From: an uncultured Pseudomonadota bacterium
GTDB taxonomy: Bacteria; Pseudomonadota; Gammaproteobacteria; Steroidobacterales; Steroidobacteraceae
NCBI GenBank assembly: GCA_903884235.1
Contig: CAISEB010000006.1
Location: 1-64,000, forward strand
DNA: 64,000 nucleotides
Reading direction: 5' to 3'
Made by a program: the position numbers and the translations under genes. Positions within the stretch are counted from its first letter, which is position 1; every line of letters starts with the position of its first letter. Below are positions 51,463 to 59,947 of this stretch, one piece after another. The notes under the pieces are model-generated. The model ran no database searches and was not told the DNA's origin. It saw only the letters and a list, made by a program, of their open reading frames with translations.

Positions 51463-52074
51463 ATGTTGAAGCGCGTGACGACGGCTCGACTGCCCACCCT
51501 GTTCGGACAGTTTGACATCCACGGCTACCGTTCGGACGTCGACGGAGAAGAGCACGTCGCGCTCGTCCGCGGTGACCTTGCGGCGGATGCAGCGCCCGTA
51601 GTCCGCATCCATTCGGAATGTCTCACTGGCGAGGTGTTCGGTTCGCTGCGCTGCGACTGCCGCGTGCAGCTGGAAATCGCACTGCGGCGAATTGCCGATG
51701 AAGGCCGGGGCGTGCTGATCTACCTACGCGGCCATGAGGGGCGCGGGATCGGGCTCGTGAACAAGATCCGCGCGTACGCGCTGCAGGACCTCGGTCGCGA
51801 TACGGTGTGTGCGAACAGCGACCTCGGACTGCCCGTCGATGCCCGTGAGTATGGGATCGCGGTTCAGATCCTTCGCGACCTCGGCGTCAGCCGAGTGCGC
51901 CTGATGACGAACAATCCCGACAAGATCCACGCGCTCGAAGCGGCGGGTGTCATCGTCACCGAGCGGGTCTCGGCTACCTCGACGCCCACGGCTGACAACC
52001 GCACCTACCTGCTGACGAAGGAGGCGAAGCTCGGGCACCTGTTCGGCGCGCGGCCATGGGGTCCTGCCAGCTGA
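51463..52074 (+). CDS. ribA: GTP cyclohydrolase II
   Basis: Opens GTP to the first pyrimidine intermediate of riboflavin. The 203-residue protein has the zinc Cys triad 53, 64, 66 (ECLTGEVFGSLRCDC), LRGHEGRGIGLVNKIRAYALQD for the nucleotide, and MTNNPDKIHALEAAGV. It is the stand-alone RibA form without a DHBP synthase domain. The start is the ATG at 51463 with GGAGAG just ahead; an ATG at 51448 is an alternative that adds five residues. Its pathway also supplies the ribityl-uracil used by FO synthase. Confidence 0.93.
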   Translation: MLKRVTTARLPTLFGQFDIHGYRSDVDGEEHVALVRGDLAADAAPVVRIHSECLTGEVFGSLRCDCRVQLEIALRRIADEGRGVLIYLRGHEGRGIGLVNKIRAYALQDLGRDTVCANSDLGLPVDAREYGIAVQILRDLGVSRVRLMTNNPDKIHALEAAGVIVTERVSATSTPTADNRTYLLTKEAKLGHLFGARPWGPAS

Positions 52075-52131
52075 GAGCCCTGCATTGCGGGGCGCACGAG
52101 TCCGTCCTACAACACCAACCGAGGGGGTTCC

Positions 52132-52644
52132 ATGTCCCGGATAGCCAGACGTCTTGGGTCCATCACTGTCCTCACGCTTTGCCTGGGCGGTCTGTCAGTT
52201 GCCGGCGTGGCGACCGCCGGCGATGAGGGTACGCCTACCGCGAAGATGCTCGGTTCCGGCAACGCTGATGGCATGGTCAAGCTCGTGTTCATGCTCAAGC
52301 GCAGGCAGGGCATGTCCCGCGAGGATTTCCTCCGATATTACGAACAACATCATGCGCGGCTCGGCGAGAAGTACGTGCCGAACGCGGTGCGTTACGTGCG
52401 GCGGTTCATCGACCCGATGGCGGGGCCTTCCGGAGGCGGCGACGCGGAGTACGACGTGTTGACCGAGCTGTGGTTCGCAAACCAGGGGGAGATGGACAAG
52501 GCGATGACGCTGTTGTCCGATCCGAAGGTGCATGCCGAAATCGAGGCGGACGAGAAGGTGCTCTTCGACCGCGCTGCCACTCGCATGTACACCATCACGG
52601 AGCGCGACTCCAAGATGTCCGGAGTCGTGACTCCGGCGCACTAG
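52132..52644 (+). CDS. Exported EthD-domain (dimeric alpha-beta barrel) protein
   Basis: A 170-residue protein with a signal peptide (ITVLTLCLGGLSVAGVATAG) ahead of an EthD-like fold (VKLVFMLKRRQGMSREDFLRYYEQHHARLG, then LTELWFANQGEMDKAMTLL). The family is normally cytosolic and about 100 residues; an exported form is uncommon. Members bind or transform phenolic or ether substrates. GGGGG precedes the ATG. No operon partner is close. Confidence 0.8.
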   Translation: MSRIARRLGSITVLTLCLGGLSVAGVATAGDEGTPTAKMLGSGNADGMVKLVFMLKRRQGMSREDFLRYYEQHHARLGEKYVPNAVRYVRRFIDPMAGPSGGGDAEYDVLTELWFANQGEMDKAMTLLSDPKVHAEIEADEKVLFDRAATRMYTITERDSKMSGVVTPAH

Positions 52645-52749
52645 CGAGAACCGGGCACGCTCAGGCGCCGGGACGAAAGCATCAGGCGCGGTTCGTCCCG
52701 GTTCCGTCGCTCGACGGGACGGCGCGCAGAAGCAGTCCCTTAGCGGGCC

Positions 52750-52878
52750 TCGCAGATCTCGATCGCTTACGGCCGACAGGGCCGGGAGGCGATTGAGGTG
52801 CCCGCGGTGGTCCGCGCCGACGATGAGCGCCGCGTCGTACTGGCGCCAGCGGGCCGGATTCCCGATCGCTCGCTCAAA
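52750..52878 (-). pseudogene. Decayed start of a GGDEF domain downstream of the PAS gene
   Basis: Read in the same frame past the PAS gene's stop (TGA), the translation goes FERAIGNPARWRQYDAALIV and then ADHRGHLNRLPALSAVSDRDL. This has the pattern of the first helix and strand of a diguanylate cyclase domain (D-R-F-E-x-A-I ... A-L-I-V-x-D-x-x-x-x-x-x-N). A CGA-to-TGA change at 52879-52881 would explain the stop. No GGDEF motif survives; the rest of the domain is missing. Confidence 0.45.
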
Positions 52879-53391
52879 TCAGTCAGGCAGCAGCGTGCGT
52901 GTCGGAAGCCGGGTCAGCAAATCGATTTGAGCGAGTGCGTTCAGCCGCGCTTCGTCGTGACGCTGGCCGGCCGTCACGTCGGTGTGGATGAGGACGGCGC
53001 CCCGGCGACCATGCTCGATCCGTGCTGCCGTCAGCAGGAACGAATGCTTCTCGGTCGGCGAGATGTGGCTGTACTCGAACGAATACACCGCGACGACATC
53101 GTCGAGCACCATGCGCAGGCCCCAGTACACCTCGGACGCGTTGCGGCAGTCCGCGTCGGCACTGTCGCGACACACCTGAAGGTAGTTGCCTCCAGCAGCC
53201 AGTTCGCGACCCCCTGAGGGATCGTGTCGGTCGCTGTGCCGACGCCATGCTCCGTTGACGGCGACGATCGTGCCTTCGTTGTCCAGGATCGCCACGGGGT
53301 GCGGTATCGAATCGAGAATCGCGGCCGCCACTGCGGGGTCGGTGCCGTGCGGCATCGCATCGGGGACTCCCATAATGACTGTGTCAGGCAT
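52879..53391 (-). CDS. PAS-domain protein, truncated before its GGDEF domain
   Basis: A 170-residue protein with one PAS domain (ILDSIPHPVAILDNEGTIVAVNGAWRRH and FEYSHISPTEKHSFLLTAARI). It ends in QIDLLTRLPTRTLLPD, which is the typical beginning of a diguanylate cyclase domain, then a stop. It is therefore likely the sensor half of a broken cyclic-di-GMP enzyme and without catalytic output. Whether it is still made is unknown. Confidence 0.7.
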   Translation of the reverse strand: MPDTVIMGVPDAMPHGTDPAVAAAILDSIPHPVAILDNEGTIVAVNGAWRRHSDRHDPSGGRELAAGGNYLQVCRDSADADCRNASEVYWGLRMVLDDVVAVYSFEYSHISPTEKHSFLLTAARIEHGRRGAVLIHTDVTAGQRHDEARLNALAQIDLLTRLPTRTLLPD

Positions 53392-53455
53392 GACCTGATG
53401 ATGATCTGGGGGATCTAGGGGTTTTAACTATAAAGTGATAAAACCGCAGCACAAT

Positions 53456-53471
53456 CGTGTTATGTAACACG
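53456..53471. promoter_or_regulatory. 16-base perfect dyad upstream of the PAS gene
   Basis: CGTGTTA, TG and TAACACG form a perfect inverted repeat in the gap 53392-53616. A second, looser inverted repeat (GTTTTA ... TAAAAC) lies at 53421-53444. Both are in AT-richer DNA and could be operators or transcript ends. Confidence 0.4.
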
Positions 53472-53616
53472 CGCGAGGGTGACGCCCGCAAAGGGGCTGG
53501 CGCCGGACCATGCGGTGGCAGCGGCCGGTCGGAACCGACGGTGCGGGGCGCGAGCGGGATTCGTGGCCCGATCGGGCGGGGGCGCGCGACGGACGTCGCG
53601 GTGCCCGGAGGCGGGT

Positions 53617-53805
53617 TTACTTTGCCGTGACCGCCTGCAGGCGGGGCTCGATCCGGGTGAGCACGGGCGCCTGGCGGGGACCGCCGTCCATTTCGCGACC
53701 GGTCACCTTTTCCTGCTCGACCAGCGCGTCGACAAGGTCGATCGTCTTCGCGAGGTCATCGAGAATCTGGGTGGTCGAGGCTTTTTGGCGACGTCGGAAG
53801 AACAT
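53617..53805 (-). CDS. Small hypothetical protein
   Basis: A 62-residue frame (MFFRRRQKASTTQILDDLAK at the start, helix-forming) with AGGA eight bases ahead of its ATG. No family is recognised. It is in a region of decay, and the frame may be chance; a start signal is the main support. Confidence 0.4.
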   Translation of the reverse strand: MFFRRRQKASTTQILDDLAKTIDLVDALVEQEKVTGREMDGGPRQAPVLTRIEPRLQAVTAK

Positions 53806-54011
53806 GGCGTAGTCCTGTAGTCCCGGCAGGGCCGGCGATGGCGCAAAAGTACGTTTTGCTCGCCGCGAAGGGAATTGGCCGGCCCGTCTCAGGATGGCGA
53901 CAGGATTTTAAATAACTGATCTTAAAGCGTTTATTGTTTTTTAATTATTTACGACACCGTCCGACGGGAACCGCACAGACCTTGCACTTATTACATAATT
54001 GCATCGGTATC
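53806..54011. other. AT-rich gap
   Basis: About 200 bases with an unusually AT-rich core near 53905-53950 (runs such as TTTTTTAATTATTT). It lies between the small frame and the end of the racemase remnant, and no gene, hairpin or repeat could be assigned. Confidence 0.35.
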
Positions 54012-55050
54012 CTACTGCGTGACGCCGCCGGTGACACCCCACGTGTCATTGAGCACGTAGCCGGATGGCCATGGATCATCGGCGTCGAGAACGTACTGGT
54101 GAAACCCCGTGATCCAGCCTCGACCCGAGACGGCAGGCAGGATCGCGGCGCGATCGCCGACATGGCAGTCGCCGAGAATCTTGCCTCGAAAGCGCGAATC
54201 GATGAGCGACGAATGCACCATCACGTCGCCGACCTGCATTTGCCCGCGCGCCCGCAGCACGGCCATTCGCGCGCAGGTGCCGGTGCCGGTCGGACTGCGG
54301 TCCGATCGGCCCGGCGCAACGATGCAGGTATTGCGGGTCACCTCGCCGACGCCGCGGAACGGCTCGTGCAACTGCACGATGCTGACGCCCGTGATGCCCG
54401 GATTGAGCGGATGCACGACGGCGAGTTGCTCGCGCGCGGCGAGTCGGATCCGTTCGCCGAGTACCGCGAGGTCACGGGCTTCGTCCGCGGCCACTCGAAA
54501 GCCGAGCCGCGTTGCATCCACCAGCGCGTAGAACATGCCGCCGTACGCGATGTCGACCGTGAGCGTACCGACGCCTTCGACCTCCAGCGCAGCGTCGAGC
54601 CGATCCACGAACGAGGCCACATTCTCGATCTCGACGGACACGCACTTGCCGTCCCGGCACGTCGCGCGCGGTCACGACTCCGCCCGGAACCTCGATCATC
54701 ACCGTTGTTTCCGGCTCCACCATGGGCACGAGGCCGGTCTCGAGCACGACCGTCGTGATGCAGATCAGGTTCGAGCCCGAGCTCGGTACGTACTCCGTCG
54801 GCTCCATGATGATTGCGCCGATCGCGCAGCCAGGCGCGACGGGGGGCACGAGCAGGTTGGCGTGTCGAGCGACGCTACCGCGAGGCTCGCACAGCAGCAA
54901 CCGGCGCACGTCGTCGTGGTCCCGCTGCATCGCCTGCATCTGCTCGAACAGCGTGCCGCCGCGCGGTGGTCGCACGCCGCCCACGATCACGTCGCCAGTC
55001 TCACCCTCGGCGTGGCAGCCGACGACCGAAATCGCGCGGCGCGTTTTCAT
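54012..55050 (-). pseudogene. Proline racemase / trans-3-hydroxyproline dehydratase family gene, frameshifted
   Basis: Two adjoining minus-strand frames give the two halves of one protein. The N-terminal half (55050 to about 54650) has GCHAEGETGDVIVGG, EPRGSVARHANLLVPP and SSGSNLICITTVVLETG. The C-terminal half (from about 54641 to 54012) has VSVEIENVASFVDRLDA and SPTGTGTCARMAVLRARG with the second catalytic Cys. The shift is a missing two bases (or one extra) in a GCGCGCG run near 54660. This could be a real mutation or an assembly error in a dinucleotide run. The first active-site residue is Ser/Arg-like and not Cys, so dehydratase is likelier than racemase activity. Confidence 0.75.
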
Positions 55051-55379
55051 CGTGAGCGCACAGGGACGGATGCACGGGCTGGGATCGACTTCATGTTGCA
55101 GGCCTCCGGTTCGAACCGTCGCGAAACTCTAGCGGATCCGGCCGTTGCGCGGGGAGGGGCATGGCCGTCGCCAGGCTCCAGGCCAAACAATGCCCGATCG
55201 TCCTGCTGCGTCAGCGCCACGTCGAGCCAGTGATGCAGGAGTTCAAGGTCGAACGCACCACCGGCGGCCTTGCGTTCGAGGATGGCGCCGAGCAATGCGC
55301 GTCGGCGTCCGAGATCCGGCTCCTGGACGGGGCGCGAGAGGTGCCGGACGAGGATGGAGATCCTAGGCGGGTGCAGCAC
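55047..55379 (-). CDS. Hypothetical protein overlapping the racemase start
   Basis: A 110-residue frame from GTG 55379, preceded by AGGAG five bases upstream. The first 70 codons have the strong third-position G/C bias of true genes here (LLGAILERKAAGGAFDLELL), with a looser region after. Its stop overlaps the racemase ATG (ATGA), so the racemase may depend on coupled translation; the racemase start itself has no ribosome site. A GGAGG just upstream of an in-frame ATG (near 55092) could instead drive a short 15-codon leader. No family is recognised. Confidence 0.5.
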   Translation of the reverse strand: MLHPPRISILVRHLSRPVQEPDLGRRRALLGAILERKAAGGAFDLELLHHWLDVALTQQDDRALFGLEPGDGHAPPRATAGSARVSRRFEPEACNMKSIPARASVPVRSR

Positions 55380-55567
55380 GGTGACTCCTGGGCCGGTGCT
55401 TCGGCGGCGAATCATTGTCCGCGTCAATCTCTCGCCGCCAAGGGCGAAAATCGACTGCGTTCGTGCAGAAATGCACTCGCCGCCGAAAAATCACCGTGAA
55501 GCAGGGTGGCGGGCGAACGGTGCCGCGGTATGGGCCGCGCCCGCACATGAGATGAGTTTTTCGTTAT

Positions 55568-55582
55568 ATACATACGCCGTAC
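55568..55582. promoter_or_regulatory. Shared 15-base element, copy 1
   Basis: ATACATACGCCGTAC; the exact complement occurs at 62078-62092 upstream of alkB. It is in the gap between the MFS gene's stop and the hypothetical/racemase unit, and about 190 bases upstream of the latter. TAC...GTA dyad symmetry suggests a repressor site. See findings. Confidence 0.5.
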
Positions 55583-55640
55583 CGAGATCGCTGCGACGAA
55601 GTTGTCCAGCGAAGCCCGCTCCGCGGCCGCGCGCCCAGGC

Positions 55641-56990
55641 CTATGCGTCGTCCGGACCGGCGGCGTAGGGCGTCATGGCCTCGGCAGCAATGCCGGGCAA
55701 TGCCGTCGTATCCCGGATCACGCGAACCCAGAGCCCGCCGAGTGCGACGAGGATTGCGATGATCCCGGAGGCGAGCAACGTCGTCCGCAGCCCGAAGTGT
55801 TGTCCGAGCCACCCGCCCCACAGTGCACCGGGCACCGACGGGACCAGCGTCAGCCAACGCATCGTCGTCGTCATCCGTCCGAGCAGCGAGGCCGGCGTCA
55901 CCGACTGGCGCAGCGCGAGGAACGTCACGAACAGGAGAACCGCACCGGTCCCGAACAGGAACAGCATGAGCGTATAAGCGGCGGTGCCGAGTGCACCCAC
56001 CGGGGTCAGTGCGAGCTGCAGCCAGCCGGCGCCCGAGATACCGATGCCGAGCAGCATCGTCGGACCCGACCCGATGCGTCGCGCCACCCGGCTGCCGATC
56101 GCGCTCGCAAAGATCGTCCCACAGCCCGAGGCCACGTAGCACAGCCCGACCGTCCTCGCGGAGAGACCAAGCTCGCGCGTCGCGAACAGGATGTGTACGA
56201 CTTGCGCTGCCTGGTTGCAGAACTGCCAGAAGCCGACGGCGACGGCCATCGCCACGAGCAGCTGGTGGTTGCGGACGAAGTCGATACCCTCGCGGAGGGC
56301 CGTCCAGAAGCGGCTGTGAACGTCGCCGCCCTGCTCGACGATGTGCAGTCCCTTCAGGATCACGGAGGACAGCACCAGGAAGACGGCATCGACGATCAGC
56401 GCGAGCGGCGGGCCCACGCCCTTGATCAGCACGCCCGCGACACCTGGCCCGACGACCTCCGCGGCCGACGTCGCAAGCGCGTTCTTGGCGTGCGCCTCGA
56501 CGAGGCGCTCGCGGGGCACGACTTGTGTCAGCACGATCTGTGCGGCGCTGCCCGCAATCGAATTGATGGCCCCCAGTGCGAATCCGACGACGTAGAGCCA
56601 GGTCATGCCCAGAATTCCGAGCCACCAGGCGACGGGAACCGACAGCAACGCGAGCGCCATCGACACCTCGCCGATCACGTAGACCGGCAGCTTCGCGCGG
56701 CGATCGAGCCAGACGCCCGCTGGGAGCCCGAGTAGCGCGTAGGGCGTGAGTTCCATCGCGGTGAGGAAACCCATCTGCTTCGGCGTCGCCAGCAGGAGGA
56801 CGGCTGCCGTCAGTGGCAACGCAAGCAGCGTGATCTGCCCGCCCAGCGAGGAAATCAGGATCGAACCCCACAGGCGGCGGTACGTCGCATCGCGGAGCAG
56901 GTCCGCGGGCCCGATTGCGGCTCGCGCGACGAGCGAGGTCCAGCGGGCGAGAACCGTCGGGCGAAGCGGCGCGGAATCGGCGTCGGGCAT
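55641..56990 (-). CDS. MFS-type transporter (enterobactin-exporter-like)
   Basis: A 449-residue inner-membrane exporter with about twelve helices (ISSLGGQITLLALPLTAAVLLL, GISGAGWLQLALTPVGALG and others). The conserved loop LDRRAKLPVYVIGE after helix 2 matches the drug/siderophore exporter type. It is divergent from the dipeptidase gene. The ATG at 56990 was taken, as the upstream GTG at 57032 adds a Pro-rich segment; a TAAGAT near 57040 could be a -10. Confidence 0.82.
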   Translation of the reverse strand: MPDADSAPLRPTVLARWTSLVARAAIGPADLLRDATYRRLWGSILISSLGGQITLLALPLTAAVLLLATPKQMGFLTAMELTPYALLGLPAGVWLDRRAKLPVYVIGEVSMALALLSVPVAWWLGILGMTWLYVVGFALGAINSIAGSAAQIVLTQVVPRERLVEAHAKNALATSAAEVVGPGVAGVLIKGVGPPLALIVDAVFLVLSSVILKGLHIVEQGGDVHSRFWTALREGIDFVRNHQLLVAMAVAVGFWQFCNQAAQVVHILFATRELGLSARTVGLCYVASGCGTIFASAIGSRVARRIGSGPTMLLGIGISGAGWLQLALTPVGALGTAAYTLMLFLFGTGAVLLFVTFLALRQSVTPASLLGRMTTTMRWLTLVPSVPGALWGGWLGQHFGLRTTLLASGIIAILVALGGLWVRVIRDTTALPGIAAEAMTPYAAGPDDA

Positions 56991-57128
56991 CCTGCAGGCA
57001 TCCGGTTGCGGCGGCGAGGGGAGCCGCGTCACGACGTCATCTTAGCCGACACGGCTGCGCACACGCCGCATCCGGCGCCGCGTCGTGGTAGTTTCGCGGT
57101 GGAGTCACGTCGCGACCGGAAGAACCGA

Positions 57129-58187
57129 ATGATGCCGTCGACCATCGCCATGCAGCCGCGCGAGCAACTCGAGCATGGTGAACGCGCCGCAGCACTGCTG
57201 GCGCGAACCCTGGTCTGGGACAACCACGGCTGCATGCCCGTGGCCCGGCCGCACGACGTCTCGTTCCTGCCGCAGCTGCAGCGGTATCGGGCCGCCGGGA
57301 TCGACGCGGTGATCCTCAACATCGGCTTCGGGGAGATGTCCATCGAGGATCATGTCCGCACGGCCGCCAGCATGCGGCACTGGCTGAAGGCCCGGCCTGA
57401 CGAATACGTCCTGCTCGAACATCCCCAGGACGCCGAACTCGCGCGTTCGACGGGCCGGCTCGCGGTCGGCTTCGACGTCGAGGGCGCGAACGCGATCGCG
57501 GACCAGCCGAGTATGCTGTCGCTCTACCGGGACATCGGCGTCCGCTGGATGCTGCTCGCCTACAACCGGAACAATCTCATCGGGGGCGGCTGCCAGGACG
57601 ACGATCCTGGCCTGAGCGCGTTCGGGCGGGCCGTGATCTCGGAGATGGAGCGCATCGGCCTGCAGGTCTGCCTTAGTCATACGGGACATCGCACGGCGAG
57701 GGACGTCCTCGGGCACGCAACCCGGCCGGTAATCTTCTCGCACAGCAATCCGAGCGCCGTGCATGCGCATCCGCGCAACATCCCGGACGACCTGATCCGA
57801 GGGTGTGCCGAAACTGTTGGCGTGGTGTGCCTGAACGGCATCGGCATCTTCCTCGGCAAGAACGATGCGTCAAGCCATGCATTCGCGCGCGCGGTGGATC
57901 ACGTGGCGCAGCTCGTGGGCCCAGGGCACGTCGGGCTCGGGCTCGACTACGTGTTCGATTCTGCCGAGATGGACGCATACCTGGCCAAGATGCGCCACAC
58001 CTTCCCGCCGGGACTCGGCTACGACCTTGGCGTGAAAATGGTGCACCCCGAACAGCTGCACGAGATCGTCGCGATCCTGATGTCCCTGGGGTATGCGGAC
58101 GCGGACCTGGCACAGATGCTGGGTGGCAACCTGATGCGCGTCGCGAACGAGGTTTGGGGGCGGGCGCCGGCGAGTGCGCCGGTGTGA
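57129..58187 (+). CDS. Membrane-dipeptidase family (M19) hydrolase
   Basis: A 352-residue zinc-dependent hydrolase. LVWDNHGC (the DxH metal motif region is DNH), FDVEGANAIADQ, LSHTGHRTA, IFSHSNPSAVHAHPRN and GLGLDYVFD are conserved renal-dipeptidase segments. These cleave dipeptides, often of D- or unusual residues, at the membrane or in the cytosol. No signal peptide is visible from the ATG at 57129 (GGAAG ahead). The neighbouring racemase remnant and MFS exporter could form an amino-acid or peptide use module, but that is conjecture. Confidence 0.88.
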   Translation: MMPSTIAMQPREQLEHGERAAALLARTLVWDNHGCMPVARPHDVSFLPQLQRYRAAGIDAVILNIGFGEMSIEDHVRTAASMRHWLKARPDEYVLLEHPQDAELARSTGRLAVGFDVEGANAIADQPSMLSLYRDIGVRWMLLAYNRNNLIGGGCQDDDPGLSAFGRAVISEMERIGLQVCLSHTGHRTARDVLGHATRPVIFSHSNPSAVHAHPRNIPDDLIRGCAETVGVVCLNGIGIFLGKNDASSHAFARAVDHVAQLVGPGHVGLGLDYVFDSAEMDAYLAKMRHTFPPGLGYDLGVKMVHPEQLHEIVAILMSLGYADADLAQMLGGNLMRVANEVWGRAPASAPV

Positions 58188-58319
58188 CGCCGTTCCGGCA
58201 TGCATTGCCCGTGCGGGGTGTAGGCTGCGAAATGGAAGGATCCGGCTACTGAGTCCCCCGACGTCCCACCACCGCGAGCCTCGGGCGTCCCGCGCCCTGT
58301 GACCCGCTGGAGCTCCGAC

Positions 58320-58751
58320 ATGCTCATCCGTTCCGTGCTACTCGCCACCACGCTGCTGGTGCCGACGTCCTGCGTCCTGGCTGATGACGTGTCGGCCGGA
58401 CTCTGGGAGATCTCGCTCGAGGCCCGCGTGGAGGCGGCCCCGGACTTCGCACCCGGACCGACGACCCTGACCCAGTGCCTGGCGAAGGCCGATGCCAGGG
58501 ATCCCGCGAAGCTGCTCGCGTCCGTGACGACACCGGAAAGCGGGGATTGCAGCTTCACCGAACGCAGCTCCGTCGGAGATCACTTCCGCTTCAAGATGCA
58601 GTGCACGGGCACGCTGCAGATGCGCTCGACGGGCGATGTGAGCGTCTCGCCGAACAGGATCGATGGCGTGATCACGACGTCGAGCACGATTGACGGGGTG
58701 CCGGTTGAGCTGCGAAGCACGATCCACGGCCGTCGAATCGGCGATTGCTGA
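58320..58751 (+). CDS. Exported DUF3617-family protein
   Basis: A 143-residue protein with a signal peptide (LIRSVLLATTLLVPTSCVLAD) and a mature beta-rich part (SAGLWEISLEARVE, TQCLAK, SFTERSSVGDHFRFKMQCTG) like the DUF3617 family: short secreted proteins with conserved Cys, of unknown function. GGAG is seven bases before the ATG at 58320; an in-frame GTG at 58299 is unlikely. Confidence 0.8.
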   Translation: MLIRSVLLATTLLVPTSCVLADDVSAGLWEISLEARVEAAPDFAPGPTTLTQCLAKADARDPAKLLASVTTPESGDCSFTERSSVGDHFRFKMQCTGTLQMRSTGDVSVSPNRIDGVITTSSTIDGVPVELRSTIHGRRIGDC

Positions 58752-58846
58752 GTCCGGGCGCGCCGTCGGCATTCTGCCCCAGCCGCCACGCTGGCGGCCG
58801 CGGCCTGCTACGTCAACGATCCGGGATCCTTCTCGTTCTATTGGCC

Positions 58847-59869
58847 ATGCGTTCCATCCGAGCCCTCTGCCGCGTCCCGGCAGGCATCCTGGTGAGCGTC
58901 GCAGCGACGACCGCGCTGAGCCAGCAGGCGGGGCCTCGATACGATCCCCTGCGGATCGAATCTGATTCACAGCAGGGCGCGACGCTGGAGCTGCGGGTCC
59001 AGGATGCCGGACGGAGCCGCGACATCCCTTTGAAGGTCTTCCTGCCGCGTGACAACTCGGCGCCTGCCCCCGTGATCATGTTCAGTCATGGGCTCGGTGG
59101 ATCCCGCGAGGGAAATGCCTGGCTCGGCGAGCACTGGTCCGCGCGTGGCTATGTCGTCGTGTTCCTGCAGCACCCGGGCAGCGACGCGTCGGTCTGGGAG
59201 GATGTCCGGCCCGCGCAGCGCATGGCGGCGCTGCGACATGCTGCGAATGCCGAGAACTTCGCGCTGCGGGTCGGCGATGTCTCCGCGGTCCTCGACCAGC
59301 TCGAGCGATGGAACGCAAAGGTATCCGGCAGTCCGCTCGCCGGGCGTCTCGACCTTGCGCGCATCGGCATGTCAGGTCATTCCTTCGGAGCGATGACCAC
59401 GGAGGCGGTTGGCGGCGAGGTCCATGCCGTGCCGGGCCGGGAGCCTCGCAGCCTCAGCGATGGGCGCATTCGCAGCGCTCTGATGATGAGTCCGAGCCTG
59501 CCGCGCCAGGGCAGTCCCGCGACGGCGTTCGGCCGCGTCTCGATTCCCTGGTTGCTGATGACCGGGACCCGCGACACGAGCCCGATCGGCAACGCCACGG
59601 CAGAGTCCAGACGCGAGGTGTTCCCCGCGCTTCCGCCCGGCGACAAGTACGAGCTCGTGCTGGACGGGGCCGAGCATTCGGCGTTCGGCGATCGCCCGTT
59701 GCCCGGAGATTCAATGCCGCGGAATCCGAACCACCATCGCGTGATTCTCGCCATCAGCACCGCGTTCTGGGACTGGACGCTGAAGGGGAGGCCCGAGGCT
59801 GGTGCCTGGCTGAAGGGATCCGGGCCCGCAAGCGTGCTGGCGACTTCGGACCAGTGGCAGGCCAAGTAG
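58847..59869 (+). CDS. Exported alpha/beta hydrolase (PAF-acetylhydrolase-like)
   Basis: A 340-residue hydrolase with a signal sequence (ALCRVPAGILVSVAATTALSQ). MFSHGLGGSREGN provides the oxyanion region, GMSGHSFGA the Ser nucleophile, and DGAEHSAFGD a His context. The pattern is that of secreted esterases in the dienelactone-hydrolase/PAF-acetylhydrolase group. The chosen ATG has no good ribosome site; a start up to 34 codons earlier is possible but the DUF3617 gene's stop lies there. Confidence 0.82.
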   Translation: MRSIRALCRVPAGILVSVAATTALSQQAGPRYDPLRIESDSQQGATLELRVQDAGRSRDIPLKVFLPRDNSAPAPVIMFSHGLGGSREGNAWLGEHWSARGYVVVFLQHPGSDASVWEDVRPAQRMAALRHAANAENFALRVGDVSAVLDQLERWNAKVSGSPLAGRLDLARIGMSGHSFGAMTTEAVGGEVHAVPGREPRSLSDGRIRSALMMSPSLPRQGSPATAFGRVSIPWLLMTGTRDTSPIGNATAESRREVFPALPPGDKYELVLDGAEHSAFGDRPLPGDSMPRNPNHHRVILAISTAFWDWTLKGRPEAGAWLKGSGPASVLATSDQWQAK

Positions 59870-59947
59870 GTCCCAAGTCACTCATGCCCGGCTGGGTTAG
59901 GCGAGGAGGCGGTCCGCCTGTTGGGAGAACCGCCACCCCATCGTCGG

